DNA of 64,000 nt, taken from contig NZ_LMEB01000001.1 of NCBI RefSeq assembly GCF_001425945.1, forward strand, positions 124,001 through 188,000. The letters run 5' to 3'. Source of the DNA: Brevundimonas sp. Root1279. Lineage in GTDB: Bacteria; Pseudomonadota; Alphaproteobacteria; Caulobacterales; Caulobacteraceae. Made by a program: the position numbers and the translations under genes. Positions 1-8,805 of the stretch are shown one piece after another. Within the stretch, counting starts at the first letter, position 1, and each line of letters begins with the position of its first letter. The notes below the pieces were generated by a model that did not search any database, had not been told where the DNA came from, and saw nothing but the letters and a program-made list of their open reading frames with translations.

Positions 1-73
1 GCGCGGGCAGGGCCGAGACGGCGGCGAGGACAGCGGCGGATCCGAGACCGAAGGCGCGGCGTGAGACAGTCAT
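1..73 (-). CDS. N-terminal fragment of an exported protein, possibly LolA
   Basis: Only the first 24 codons lie in the window; the rest is beyond the left edge. They read as a signal peptide: MTVSRRAF, then a run rich in Ala, Val and Leu, with a possible cleavage site near LPA. The ATG is preceded at a good distance by GGGAG, which fixes the start. The gene lies downstream of ftsK on the same strand. In alphaproteobacteria ftsK is commonly followed by lolA, the periplasmic carrier of outer-membrane lipoproteins, so LolA is the best guess. That identity rests on context alone, because no mature-protein sequence is visible. Confidence 0.5.
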   Translation of the reverse strand, partial: MTVSRRAFGLGSAAVLAAVSALPA

Positions 74-275
74 CAGGTATTCTCCCGTTCGGGATGGTTT
101 TCGATCATGCCGTCATGCGGGACGCGCGAGGCCGGGGAATGACCCGAGCCTGACCATATTCCGGCGCTCGGATGAAGCCCTGTTCAGCATCGTCGAGCAG
201 ACAGCGGGCCAGACAACGCACCTCAGGCCCGGTCCGTTGCCCACAACCTTGGCGAAGCGCTCAGGCCGCGTCGGG

Positions 276-309
276 TCGGGAGATCCCGAAGGGCCGACGA
301 CCGCGGCCC
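276..309 (-). terminator. Two small hairpins downstream of ftsK
   Basis: Just past the ftsK stop, the minus strand can form a 6-bp stem GGGCCG/CGGCCC with a 7-base loop, followed by a second perfect palindrome, TCGGGA-N2-TCCCGA. There is no run of T after either hairpin, so this is at most a weak or factor-assisted terminator between ftsK and the probable lolA gene. The rest of the 74-312 gap shows nothing else recognisable. Confidence 0.3.
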
Positions 310-312
310 AAC

Positions 313-2718
313 CTACATGGGCGGCGGGCCGGCCAGCACGTCGCGCTTGCCGGCGTGGTTGGCGGGGCTGACCACGCCCTCCTGCTCCATCCGCTCGATC
401 AGCGAGGCGGCGCGGTTGTACCCGATCTGCAGGCGGCGCTGGACGTAGGAGGTCGAGGCCTTGCGGTCGCGGGTGACCACGGCCACGGCGCGATCGTAGA
501 GGTCATCGCCCGAACCGCCGCCGTCGTCCCCGAAGCCGCCGCCGTCCCCGTCGCCGTCCGGTTCGTCGGTGATCAGGTCCAGATAGTCCGGCTCGGCCTG
601 CAGCTTCAGGTGCTTGCAGACCTCCTCTACCTCGCGGTCATCGACGAACGGCCCGTGCAGGCGCGTGATCCGCCCGCCGCCGGCCATGTAGAGCATGTCG
701 CCCTGACCCAGCAGCTGCTCGCCGCCCTGCTCGCCGAGGATGGTGCGGCTGTCGATCTTGGAGGTGACCTGGAAGGAGATCCGGGTCGGGAAATTGGCCT
801 TGATGGTGCCGGTGATGACGTCCACCGACGGGCGCTGGGTGGCCATGATCAGGTGGATGCCGGCGGCGCGGGCCATCTGGGCCAGACGCTGCACCGCGCC
901 TTCGACGTCCTTGCCGGCGACCAGCATCAGGTCGGCCATCTCGTCCATGACCACGACCAGATAGGGCATGGGCTCGGGGCGGATCTTCTCGGATTCGTAG
1001 ACCGGACGGCCCTGTTCGTCGAAGCCGGTCTGGACGGTGCGTTCGAAATGTTCGCCCTTGGCCTGGGCCTCGCGGGCGCGCTCGTTGTAGCTGGCGATGT
1101 TGCGCACGCCGAGCTTGGACATGCGCCGGTAGCGGTCCTCCATCTCACGCACGGTCCACTTCAGCGCCACAACGGCCTTCTTCGGATCGGTGACGACCGG
1201 GGCCAGCAGGTGCGGGATGCCGTCGTAGACGCTGAGCTCCAGCATCTTCGGGTCGATCATGATGAAGCGGCACTCCGCCGGGCTATGCCGGTAGAGGATC
1301 GACAGGATCATGGCGTTGACGCCGACCGACTTGCCGGAGCCGGTGGTGCCGGCGATCAGCAGGTGGGGCATGCGCGCCAGGTCGGCGACATAGGGCTCGC
1401 CGCCGATCGTCTCGCCCAGCGCCAGGGGCAGCAGGTGAGCCGGCTTGTCGAACTCGCCCGAGGCCAGCAGGTCGCGCAGATAGACGGTTTCGCGCTTTGC
1501 GTTCGGCAGTTCGATGCCGATGGCGTTGCGGCCCGGCACGACCGAGATGCGGCAGGCGCGCGCCGACATCGAGCGGGCGATGTCGTCCGACAGTGCGACG
1601 ACGCGGCCATGCTTCACGCCGGGGGCGGGCACCAGTTCGTACAGGGTGACGACCGGGCCGGGGCGGATCTGGTCGATGACGCCGCGGACGCCGAACTCCT
1701 GCAGCACGCCCTCGAGCATCTTGGCGTTCTGCTTCAGCGCCTCTTCGTCGACCGAGGCCGTGCGCTTGGCCGGCTTTGTCAGGATGCCGAGCGGCGGCAG
1801 GTCGAAGCCGCCCTCGCCGCGGCCTTGGGGGCGGGCGAAGTCGAACGTGGCCTGGGCGTCGTCGGCCTCGCGGCGCGAAGCCTTCGGCGCCTTGGCGGCG
1901 GCCACCTTGGGCTCGGGCGCGCTGCGAGCGGGCGCCGGCGTCGGCAGGGGGGCGGGCTCGTCGTCCTCCCACGGCGTTGAATCGTCGTGGCTGGCGCGAG
2001 GCGGAGGGATGTCGTCCGCGTCCTCCGGCTCCGGGGCGGGACGAGGCCGCGGCGGGGTCTTGGGGCGGCGCGCGGCGGGTGGCGGGGGCGGTGGAGCGCG
2101 ACGACGGCTGCGCGCCCAGTCGACGCCCTCGGCCAGGTCCGAGCCGCGCAGGCCGATGGCGTAGGCAAGACACCACAGGGCGACAGGCAGGAACAGGATG
2201 CCGGCGGTCAGATTCGCGCCCGGCAGGCGCAGGGCGTCGAAGCCCATGCGCACCAGACCGACGAGGGCGTCGCCCCACAGGCCGCCGAGCCCCGAGGCCA
2301 GCGGCCAGGCGGCCGGCGCGGCCGGGGCGGCCAGGGCGCCGCCCAGGAGCAGCACTCCGGCGAGGGCGGCGAAGGCCTTGCCCGGGGTGGGCTTCAGGCG
2401 TTGCTGCATGACCTCGCCGATGGCGGCGGACAGGCCGAAGGCGACCAGCAGGAGGGCGGCCGGCCAGGCGGCCAGGCCGAGCGACTGCATGAACAGGTCT
2501 GCGAACAGCGCCCCGTTCAGGCCCAGCCAGTTGGTCGGCGCGATCGAGGAGGCGGCGTTGAGGCTGGGGTCGGCCGGGTTCCACGACGCCAGGGCCGCGA
2601 CCAGCAGGGCGGCCAGCAGAGCTTGCAGCACGCCGCGGACGCGCACCGCGAAGGGCGCGGCCCAGACGATGCGGGCGCTCTCGAAGGCGCGCTGGCCGAG
2701 GGCGAGGGCGGAGGACAT
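313..2718 (-). CDS. ftsK: DNA translocase FtsK
   Basis: FtsK pumps double-stranded DNA at the division septum and helps resolve chromosome dimers at dif. The protein has N-terminal membrane segments, a Pro/Ala/Glu-rich linker, and a RecA-like motor with Walker A GTTGSGKS and Walker [13 protein letters not shown] about 130 residues later. It ends in a winged-helix gamma domain ([20 protein letters not shown]) that reads KOPS sites. I chose the ATG at 2718 (MSSALALG, 801 residues) because GGAG lies about 12 bases before it. An in-frame GTG at 2757 adds 13 residues but has no ribosome binding site and sits beside a CtrA-like box. At about 800 residues it is a normal short alphaproteobacterial FtsK. 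Confidence 0.95.
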   Translation of the reverse strand: MSSALALGQRAFESARIVWAAPFAVRVRGVLQALLAALLVAALASWNPADPSLNAASSIAPTNWLGLNGALFADLFMQSLGLAAWPAALLLVAFGLSAAIGEVMQQRLKPTPGKAFAALAGVLLLGGALAAPAAPAAWPLASGLGGLWGDALVGLVRMGFDALRLPGANLTAGILFLPVALWCLAYAIGLRGSDLAEGVDWARSRRRAPPPPPPAARRPKTPPRPRPAPEPEDADDIPPPRASHDDSTPWEDDEPAPLPTPAPARSAPEPKVAAAKAPKASRREADDAQATFDFARPQGRGEGGFDLPPLGILTKPAKRTASVDEEALKQNAKMLEGVLQEFGVRGVIDQIRPGPVVTLYELVPAPGVKHGRVVALSDDIARSMSARACRISVVPGRNAIGIELPNAKRETVYLRDLLASGEFDKPAHLLPLALGETIGGEPYVADLARMPHLLIAGTTGSGKSVGVNAMILSILYRHSPAECRFIMIDPKMLELSVYDGIPHLLAPVVTDPKKAVVALKWTVREMEDRYRRMSKLGVRNIASYNERAREAQAKGEHFERTVQTGFDEQGRPVYESEKIRPEPMPYLVVVMDEMADLMLVAGKDVEGAVQRLAQMARAAGIHLIMATQRPSVDVITGTIKANFPTRISFQVTSKIDSRTILGEQGGEQLLGQGDMLYMAGGGRITRLHGPFVDDREVEEVCKHLKLQAEPDYLDLITDEPDGDGDGGGFGDDGGGSGDDLYDRAVAVVTRDRKASTSYVQRRLQIGYNRAASLIERMEQEGVVSPANHAGKRDVLAGPPPM

Positions 2719-2768
2719 GCGGCGGCGGGGCTCCGGCGAATCGGGACTCCCGCGCACGATGCGCGCGA

Positions 2769-2786
2769 CAGGGTTAAGAGGCTGTT
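2769..2786 (-). promoter_or_regulatory. Candidate CtrA box upstream of ftsK
   Basis: Read on the minus strand the site is TAAA-N7-TTAACC. The CtrA consensus in Caulobacterales is TTAA-N7-TTAAC, so one base of the left half differs. It lies about 50 bases upstream of the preferred ftsK start, in the 110-150-base region shared with the divergent hydroxylase gene. Cell-cycle control of ftsK would make sense, but this is a motif match only. Confidence 0.4.
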
Positions 2787-2867
2787 TACCAGCGCGGTCA
2801 TGCGACGGATTTCACTGCGACGGCCACGCCTCTGGACGGCGAGCCCCGGGAGCGCGAAACAGACGGC

Positions 2868-4121
2868 ATGAGCCAGCCTGACCGCTACGACGTCATCATC
2901 GCCGGCGCCGGCATGGCCGGGGCGACCTTCGCGCTCGCCGCGGCGCAGGGCGGGCTGAAGGTGGTGCTGGTCGATCCGCAGCCATTCAGCGTCCAGCTGG
3001 CCCCGACCTTCGACGGCCGTTCGACGGCGATCGCCTTCTCGACCTTCCGCATGCTGGACGCGCTCGGCGTCGGCGCGGGCCTGCGCCCGAACGCTTGCCG
3101 AATGGATCACATCCTGGTCACCGACGGCCGCCGCCCGGGGGCCGCCAGCCGGCCCGCCGCCTCGGCCTTCCTGCGCTTCGACGCCGAGGAGATCGGCGAC
3201 CGCACGGACGGCGAACCGCTCGGCTATCTGGTCGAGAACCGGCACATCCGGAGCGCCCTGGCCGAAGCGATCCTCGCCGCCGGCATCGAGGTGCGGGCTC
3301 CCGCAGCCGTTCAGACGGTGGTCGCGGGTCCGGCGCGGACGACGGTTACTCTGGCCGACGGCGGCACGCTCGAGGCGCCGCTGGTCGTCGGGGCCGAGGG
3401 CCGCGGCTCGCGCGTGCGCCAGCAGGCCGGCATCGACGTCACCGGCTGGGGCTATGGCCAGAGCGGGGTGGTGGCCACCGTGTCCCTAGGCCGGGACCAC
3501 GGCAACGTGGCCCACGAGTATTTCCTGCCCGCGGGCCCCTTCGCCATCCTGCCCCTGACCGAGCAGCGCGCCAGCCTGGTGTGGACCGAGACGACCCGCC
3601 GCGCGGAGGCGCTGAAGGCCTGTTCGGACGCCGCCTTCCACGCCCACCTGATGCGCCGCTTCGGGGACTTCATGGAAAATGTCTCGGTGGTGGGGCCGAG
3701 GTTCGTCTATCCGCTGTCCCTCCAGCTCGCCGACAAGCTCACCGCGCCGCGCACGGCCCTGATCGGCGACGCCGCCCATGCAGTGCACCCGGTGGCCGGG
3801 CAGGGGCTGAACATGGGGCTGAAGGACGCCGCCGCCCTGGCCGAGGTGCTGGTGGAGGCCATGCGGCTGGGCGAGGACATCGGCTCGGAGATCGTGCTCG
3901 ACCGCTACGCCCGCTGGCGCCGCTTCGACAACACCGCCCTGGCCGCCGGTTTCGACGGCTTCGTGCGCCTGTTCTCCAACGACCTGCCGCCGGTGCGCCT
4001 GGCCCGCGATCTCGGCATGGCCGCGGTGAACCGCATCCCGGTCCTGCGCCGCGCCTTCATGCACGAGGCCGGGGGAGCCTCGGGCGACCTGCCACGGCTG
4101 TTGCGGGGCGAGCCGGTCTGA
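2868..4121 (+). CDS. UbiH/UbiF/COQ6-family FAD-dependent hydroxylase
   Basis: Flavoprotein monooxygenase of the ubiquinone-biosynthesis hydroxylase family, which adds ring hydroxyls to ubiquinone precursors at the membrane. The dinucleotide-binding motif VIIAGAGMAGATFALAAA lies near residues 9-26. The second FAD motif, GDAAHAVHPVAGQGLNMGLK, lies near residue 300 and is typical of this family. A middle motif, GAEGRGSRVR, is also present. The length of 417 residues is usual. The sequence alone cannot tell which ring position it acts on (UbiH, UbiF, UbiL or UbiM type). It is divergent from ftsK and followed by a convergent Trm112-like gene. Confidence 0.88.
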   Translation: MSQPDRYDVIIAGAGMAGATFALAAAQGGLKVVLVDPQPFSVQLAPTFDGRSTAIAFSTFRMLDALGVGAGLRPNACRMDHILVTDGRRPGAASRPAASAFLRFDAEEIGDRTDGEPLGYLVENRHIRSALAEAILAAGIEVRAPAAVQTVVAGPARTTVTLADGGTLEAPLVVGAEGRGSRVRQQAGIDVTGWGYGQSGVVATVSLGRDHGNVAHEYFLPAGPFAILPLTEQRASLVWTETTRRAEALKACSDAAFHAHLMRRFGDFMENVSVVGPRFVYPLSLQLADKLTAPRTALIGDAAHAVHPVAGQGLNMGLKDAAALAEVLVEAMRLGEDIGSEIVLDRYARWRRFDNTALAAGFDGFVRLFSNDLPPVRLARDLGMAAVNRIPVLRRAFMHEAGGASGDLPRLLRGEPV

Positions 4122-4228
4122 GTCGGGCGGCGGCGATCGCCACGGCGATGCTGGCGAGCCTGCGCATCCGCCCCCGGACCGGACGGCAGTCAGTGGTTGC
4201 TGATTGACGACGTATGCCCGCTGTCGAC

Positions 4229-4423
4229 CTAGTCCAGCTGCCGCGCTTCTTCCGTCAGTAGGATCGGCACCCCGTCGCGGATCGGAAAGGCCAACTTGGC
4301 GCCCGCCGAGACCAGCTCCTGCCGTTCGCGATCGTAGGTCAGCCGGCCGCGCGTCACCGGGCAGACCAGGGTCTCCAGCAGACGCGGATCCACGGAGGAG
4401 GGGGTGTTGAAGGTGTCGCTCAT
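4229..4423 (-). CDS. Trm112-like small protein (YcaR family)
   Basis: A 64-residue protein with the compact Trm112 pattern: [17 protein letters not shown], then [13 protein letters not shown]. In bacteria these small proteins are of uncertain role; the eukaryotic and archaeal relatives activate methyltransferases. Only one cysteine remains of the usual zinc ligands, as is common in proteobacterial members. It is the last gene of a leftward set with the LON-domain and CnoX-like genes, separated from the former by a 101-base spacer filled by a CTAG-rich inverted repeat. No strong ribosome binding site is visible before its ATG. Confidence 0.85.
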   Translation of the reverse strand: MSDTFNTPSSVDPRLLETLVCPVTRGRLTYDRERQELVSAGAKLAFPIRDGVPILLTEEARQLD

Positions 4424-4435
4424 GCGGGAAGGTTA

Positions 4436-4514
4436 TAGGTTCTAGGGGCCAGGTTCTAGGGAAGGCGGGGCGGCCGATCACCGCGTCTCCCTAGAAGCTG
4501 ACCCCTAGAACCTA
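4436..4514. repeat. CTAG-rich long inverted repeat
   Basis: The arms 4436-4461 and 4489-4514 pair over 26 bases with two mismatches, around a 27-base loop. Each arm itself holds a near-repeat of ttctaggg, so the element also has direct-repeat structure. The tetranucleotide CTAG occurs five times within about 75 bases, although CTAG is usually rare in bacterial DNA. It fills the gap between the stop of the LON-domain gene and the start of the Trm112-like gene. It could be a small dispersed repeat of the REP or MITE kind, or an RNA hairpin acting as terminator or processing site. No second copy was noticed in this window. Confidence 0.75.
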
Positions 4515-4524
4515 GCCCCTAACT

Positions 4525-5187
4525 TCACTGCATTGACGGCGCTTCGCCCTCGCCGTTGTCGCCGGCCGCATCGATGGTCATCAGGGCGGTCAGGACGGTG
4601 GAGCGGTCCAACAGGGATGGAGCCTCGAGCAAGGCCTGTTTCTCGGGCGGCTCGAACGGGAGGGCCATCGACAGGCTGTTGATTAGCGCCTCGGGCGGGG
4701 CCGTCTCGGCCGTATCCCAGTCGATGTCGAGGCCGCGCGTTTCGAGGTAGGCGCCGAGCGCCTTGAGCAGGCCGTCGCGGTCCAGGTCCATATCGTCGGT
4801 CGCGGGGGCGGACAGGTCGTGCTCGAACGCCTCGAAGTCCGCACGGACCTGCCGATAGGGCGTCTGGGTCGGCAGCTCGCTCGCGATCCTAAATCGGGCG
4901 CAGCCGGTCAGGGTGATCAGGTAGCGGCCGTCAGACGTCTCGGCGAAGCTGGTGATCCGCCCGGCGCAGCCGATCGGCGACAGGCTGGGCAGTCGCACCG
5001 AAGGCGAATTCGGCTGGATCATGCCGATGATGCGGTCGCCTGCCATGGCGTCGTCGACCATGTTCAGATAGCGCGGCTCGAAAATGTTCAGCGGCAGCTG
5101 GCCCCGCGGCAGCAGGATCGCGCCCGGCAGGGGGAAGATCGGGATGACCTGCGGCAGGTCCGACGCCTTCACATAACCCTGAGGCAC
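4525..5187 (-). CDS. LON substrate-binding-domain protein
   Basis: A free-standing LON N-terminal (substrate-binding) domain protein without the ATPase or protease parts of Lon. Typical features are PIFPLPGAILLPRGQLPLNI followed by FEPRYLNMV, then IGCAGRI and LTGCARFRI. Such proteins are widespread in alphaproteobacteria, and their function is unproven. The start is a GTG (VPQGYVKASDL), because a strong AAGGAGGGGG lies directly upstream, giving 220 residues; a longer open frame upstream lies inside the neighbouring gene. The ribosome binding site overlaps the stop of the CnoX-like gene 11 bases upstream, so the two are co-transcribed. Confidence 0.9.
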   Translation of the reverse strand: MPQGYVKASDLPQVIPIFPLPGAILLPRGQLPLNIFEPRYLNMVDDAMAGDRIIGMIQPNSPSVRLPSLSPIGCAGRITSFAETSDGRYLITLTGCARFRIASELPTQTPYRQVRADFEAFEHDLSAPATDDMDLDRDGLLKALGAYLETRGLDIDWDTAETAPPEALINSLSMALPFEPPEKQALLEAPSLLDRSTVLTALMTIDAAGDNGEGEAPSMQ

Positions 5188-5198
5188 AGGCCCCCTCC

Positions 5199-6095
5199 TT
5201 AAGCGAACAGCAGCGAGGAGAGGCGGCGGCGGCCATCGCGGGCGACCTCGGACGAGGCCCCGGCGGCTTCGAACACGGTCAGCAGCTGCTTGCGGGCGGC
5301 CTGCTCGTTCCACTCGCGGTCGGCGGCGACGATCTTCAGCAGGCTGTCGACAGCGCCTTTCAGGTCGCCGGCGGCGGCCTGGGCGAGGGACAGGTCGTAA
5401 CGGGCCTGGTGGTCGTTCGGATCGGCCGCGACCTTCGCCTCGAGCTCGGACGAAGCGCCGGTCGGGGCCGAGGAGGCCAGGGAAAGCTGGGCCCGCACCG
5501 ACTGGACGGTCGTGTTCTTCGAATCCTGCGGGGCCATTGCGATGGTCTGGCGGGCCTGGTCGACATCGCCATCGGCCAGGTAGACGCGAGCCATGCCCGC
5601 AATGGCGCCTTCGTGGCCCGGCTCGAGGGTCAGCAGCTGGGCGAAAGCTTGCGCCGCGCCGCCCAAGTCGTTCAGCGACAGCGACTCCTCGCCCAGCGAC
5701 ATCAGCTGCTCGATGTCGGAATTGGCGCTCTCACCGCCGGTCAGCTTGTCGATGAAGCTCTTCAGCTGGCTGTCGGGCACGGCGCCCTGGAAGCCGTCGA
5801 CCGGCTGGCCGTTGACGAAGGCGTAGACGGTGGGAATCGACTGCACGCGCAGCTGGCCCGCATAGGCGGGGTTCTTGTCGACGTCGATCTTGACCAGTTT
5901 GACCGCTCCGCCGGCGGCGCGCACCGCCTTCTCGAGCGCCGGGGTCAGCTGGCGGCATGGCCCGCACCAGGTGGCCCAGAAGTCGACCAGAACCGGCTGG
6001 GTCTTGGACTGCTCGATCACGTCCGCCATGAAGCCGGCGTCCGAGCCTTCCTTGATGAGGTCGTCGGGCAGGGTGGTGGGGTCGGCGAAGCTCAT
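5199..6095 (-). CDS. cnoX: CnoX-like thioredoxin with C-terminal TPR region
   Basis: An N-terminal thioredoxin domain (residues about 15-115) carries the active-site motif WCGPC with Cys44 and Cys47. It is followed by a helical TPR-like part (about 125-290; e.g. DLGGAAQAFAQLLTLEPGH and DPNDHQARYDLSLAQAAAG). This layout is that of CnoX/YbbN, a chaperedoxin that guards substrates for GroEL. E. coli CnoX lacks a working CxxC, whereas this protein keeps both cysteines and could be an active oxidoreductase, as reported for the Caulobacter protein. It is the first gene of a leftward operon with the LON-domain and Trm112-like genes. Confidence 0.92.
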   Translation of the reverse strand: MSFADPTTLPDDLIKEGSDAGFMADVIEQSKTQPVLVDFWATWCGPCRQLTPALEKAVRAAGGAVKLVKIDVDKNPAYAGQLRVQSIPTVYAFVNGQPVDGFQGAVPDSQLKSFIDKLTGGESANSDIEQLMSLGEESLSLNDLGGAAQAFAQLLTLEPGHEGAIAGMARVYLADGDVDQARQTIAMAPQDSKNTTVQSVRAQLSLASSAPTGASSELEAKVAADPNDHQARYDLSLAQAAAGDLKGAVDSLLKIVAADREWNEQAARKQLLTVFEAAGASSEVARDGRRRLSSLLFA

Positions 6096-6220
6096 CGATC
6101 AATCCTGTCTCGGCGGACTCGGGCCCGCTCTCAATTCTGGGCGTAAACGCGACAGCCGGAAGATGGTCCCCGCGTCATCCCGCCTCAAGGGGTCGGACGC
6201 GCGAAGCGCTCGACGCGCCC

Positions 6221-8023
6221 CTAGGTGGGATCGCCGCCGGCCCCCGCGGGGCTCAGCTTCCAGCGAATCTTGGTCTCGGAATCGGTGCGGGCCGAACCGC
6301 GCACCACGATCTGCAGCGAGCGCCGGGTCAGGCCGTCATCGACATGGACCGAGGGCTCGATGGCCACGTCCGGGCCGTCGGTGCGGAACCACCAGCCGCG
6401 CCCCGAATGGCCGCGCAGCAGGATGGAGCGGCGGTCGCGGGCCAGCGAGGCCTGGACGCCCGGCTCGAGCTGGAAGCGGACGGCGTAGGGGGCGGCGATG
6501 GCGCGGACGACATCCTTCTGGCCCGGGGCCGGATGCAGCCGCTCCTCGGCGCGCAGCTCGTCGAGGCGCTGGTCCAGATAGAGGCGACGCTGGTGCAGCA
6601 GGCCGTAGTCGTGGACCCAGCCGTCATGCTCGGCCTCCAGCCAAACCGCGCCCTCGCCGTCGCGGCGGTCGACCTCGACGTGCAGCGGGCGGGCGATCAG
6701 GCGGTTGCCGAGCAGGTCGCCCTTCCAGCCGCCGATCGGTTCGCCCGTCGAGCCTTCGCCGAGGGTCAGGGTCGAATGGCCGGGGGGCAGACGCAGGCCC
6801 TGGCGATCGAGGGCGCGCGGGGACCAGCCGGCGCCGGTGATCAGGCGGTCCTTGCCGCACACGATCTCCAGCGCCAGCGGCTGGGCGCAGGCGGCGACCG
6901 ACCAGGCGCCGCGGGCCGGGCCGGCGACGTCGGCGACGACGGTCAGCAGCGGGCTGCGGATGCGGGCGATGCCGCCGACGGAGCCTGTTGAGGGCTCGAC
7001 CGGGGCGTCGGGCAGGGCGGCGGCGACGCGGGCGGCGGTCGAGGGCCCGCCGCCCTGCGCCGTGACCAGTCGGCCGTCCGGCAGGGTGAAGTGGGCCAGG
7101 GCGCCAGTCAGGCGACGGATGGCGCCGGTCACGGCCTCGGGCGGCGCCTCGGACAGCTGGGACAGGGCGTCTTCGAGAGTCAGCAGGTCGAGCAGCAGTT
7201 CGAGGGCCGCTTCGGGGCTGCGGCCGGCGTGGCCGCCGTCCTCGCCGACCGTTCGGGGCAGGATTCCCGACAGGCGAGCCAGTGCGGTCTTGCGCAGGGC
7301 GGCCCCGGGCGGTCCGGCCAGGACGCAGCCGGCGAGGGCCGCGGCGGTGAGGCGTTCGGCCTTGCCGGCCACGCCGCCGGGCGGACGCAGCAGCTGGCGC
7401 GCCTGGCGGGCGAGGACGTCGGCGAGCTTGAGCCGTTCGGCCTCGGTGGCGACCTGGCCCATGCGACGGGCGGCGCAGGCGAGGTTGAAGGTGCGCCGGC
7501 CGAGGATGTCCGGCCCCCAGGCGAAGGGTGACCAGCGGGTGAAGACCGACGACCAGGCCAGGGTCAGGCGCAGGGCCTCGCGGGCGCCGCGCTCACCCTC
7601 AAGCATCAGGGACGGCAGCCAGGCGAAGGCGTGCAGTTCGGCGGCGAAGGCCTTCGACGGGCTGGGCCGGTTCCACGGATCCTCGGGCGCGGCGGCCTCG
7701 AGGCTGGAGCCGGCGAGCAGGAATTTGCCCCCCAGCACCGCCTTGCCGGGGGCCGGATCGACCGGCCGGAAGTCGCGCGGCGTCGAGGCGAACCCTTGGG
7801 CGATGCGGCCTTTCAGCGTCATCGCGTAGCCCGGCAGGCCGTAGAGCTCGATCCACAGCTGGCGGGTCAGCATGCGGCCGATCACCGTCGGCCACAGGCC
7901 CGGGCCGGTCGAACCGCCCGCGGTCTTGATCGGGGTGCGCATTGGGGCCCCGCGCAGCCCGGGTATCTCTCCGGCCGCAGGGCCGTCGGTCTCGGTGCGG
8001 GCGAAGGGTCCGAGCGGGCTCAT
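6221..8023 (-). CDS. Heparinase II/III-family protein
   Basis: A 600-residue protein with a helical N-terminal half (alginate-lyase-like toroid) and a beta-rich heparinase II/III C-terminal domain (HDGWVHDYGLLHQRRLYLDQ near residue 470). Members of this alphaproteobacterial subgroup have no proven substrate; they may act on acidic polysaccharide. No signal peptide is evident at the start used. The start overlaps the rpe stop as ATGA, which suggests translational coupling and supports this start over the internal Met28. In related genomes the gene often sits beside purH or rsmB; here both lie elsewhere in the window. Confidence 0.85.
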   Translation of the reverse strand: MSPLGPFARTETDGPAAGEIPGLRGAPMRTPIKTAGGSTGPGLWPTVIGRMLTRQLWIELYGLPGYAMTLKGRIAQGFASTPRDFRPVDPAPGKAVLGGKFLLAGSSLEAAAPEDPWNRPSPSKAFAAELHAFAWLPSLMLEGERGAREALRLTLAWSSVFTRWSPFAWGPDILGRRTFNLACAARRMGQVATEAERLKLADVLARQARQLLRPPGGVAGKAERLTAAALAGCVLAGPPGAALRKTALARLSGILPRTVGEDGGHAGRSPEAALELLLDLLTLEDALSQLSEAPPEAVTGAIRRLTGALAHFTLPDGRLVTAQGGGPSTAARVAAALPDAPVEPSTGSVGGIARIRSPLLTVVADVAGPARGAWSVAACAQPLALEIVCGKDRLITGAGWSPRALDRQGLRLPPGHSTLTLGEGSTGEPIGGWKGDLLGNRLIARPLHVEVDRRDGEGAVWLEAEHDGWVHDYGLLHQRRLYLDQRLDELRAEERLHPAPGQKDVVRAIAAPYAVRFQLEPGVQASLARDRRSILLRGHSGRGWWFRTDGPDVAIEPSVHVDDGLTRRSLQIVVRGSARTDSETKIRWKLSPAGAGGDPT

Positions 8024-8694
8024 GCCGTCGGGTTTTCGGCGGCCTTCAGGGCCTGGATGTTTGCCGCATAGGCCGACGGGCCGCCCTTGAACACGAAGGA
8101 GCCGGCGACCAGGGCGTCGGCCCCGGCGGCGACGCAGGCGGCGGCGTTGGCCGACGTGACCCCGCCGTCGACCTGCAGGTGCGCGTTGGAGCCGGCGGCG
8201 TCGAGCAGGGCGCGCGTGCGCTCGATCTTGCGCAGGCTGGATTCGATGAAGGACTGGCCGCCGAAGCCCGGGTTGACCGACATCAGCAGCACCAGGTCGA
8301 CCAGGTCGATGACCTCCTCCAGCACGCTCAGCGGCGTGCCCGGGTTCAGCACCACCCCCGCCTTGGCGCCCAGCTGGCGGATACGGCCGAGAGTCCGGTG
8401 CAGGTGCGGGCCGCTCTCCGGGTGGACCGTCAGATAGTCGGCGCCGGCGTTCTTGTAGGCCTCCAGCCAGGGATCGACCGGGGCGACCATCAGGTGCACG
8501 TCGAAGGGCAGGGAGGTGTGCGGGCGGATCGCCTTCACGATGTCGGGCCCGAGCGTGATGTTCGGCACGAAATGGCCGTCCATGACGTCGACGTGGATCC
8601 AGTCGGCGCCGGCCCTCTCGAGGGCGGCGACCTCTTCGCCCAGCTTGGCGAAGTCGCTGGCGAGGAGGGAGGGGCAGATCAGGGGCGCGGACAT
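8020..8694 (-). CDS. rpe: Ribulose-phosphate 3-epimerase
   Basis: Interconverts ribulose 5-phosphate and xylulose 5-phosphate in the pentose phosphate and Calvin cycles. A TIM barrel with ICPSLLASDFAKLGEE at the N-terminus, the metal-site motif HVDVMDGHFVPNITLGP, and VHLMVAPVDPWL. The C-terminal phosphate-binding loops are QVDGGV and AGADALVAGSFVF. The ATG at 8694 (MSAPLICPSLL) gives the usual 224 residues; an upstream in-frame GTG at 8724 would add ten residues without a better ribosome binding site. Its stop overlaps the heparinase-like start by four bases. It is divergent from the OsmC-type gene. Confidence 0.96.
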   Translation of the reverse strand: MSAPLICPSLLASDFAKLGEEVAALERAGADWIHVDVMDGHFVPNITLGPDIVKAIRPHTSLPFDVHLMVAPVDPWLEAYKNAGADYLTVHPESGPHLHRTLGRIRQLGAKAGVVLNPGTPLSVLEEVIDLVDLVLLMSVNPGFGGQSFIESSLRKIERTRALLDAAGSNAHLQVDGGVTSANAAACVAAGADALVAGSFVFKGGPSAYAANIQALKAAENPTA

Positions 8695-8805
8695 GGTTCG
8701 GGGATAAGGCGGGTCGCCCGGCACATCAAGGCGTGGGCTGGGTTTCCGGCCGCCTTGCAGCTACACGGTTCAGTCATCGACCTCCGTTCGAGCTGAGGAC
8801 CGCCG

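Noticed and set aside
172..1980. Long open frame of about 600 codons antisense to ftsK
   Set aside because: It lies wholly opposite a well-supported ftsK; high GC produces long antisense frames. Its composition (His/Gly/Ala/Asp) reads as a shadow, and no ribosome binding site or motif is present.
6211..6226. CCCTAGG near the heparinase stop as another copy of the CTAG repeat
   Set aside because: Only six or seven bases match and no inverted arm is present; it contains the TAG stop codon of the gene.
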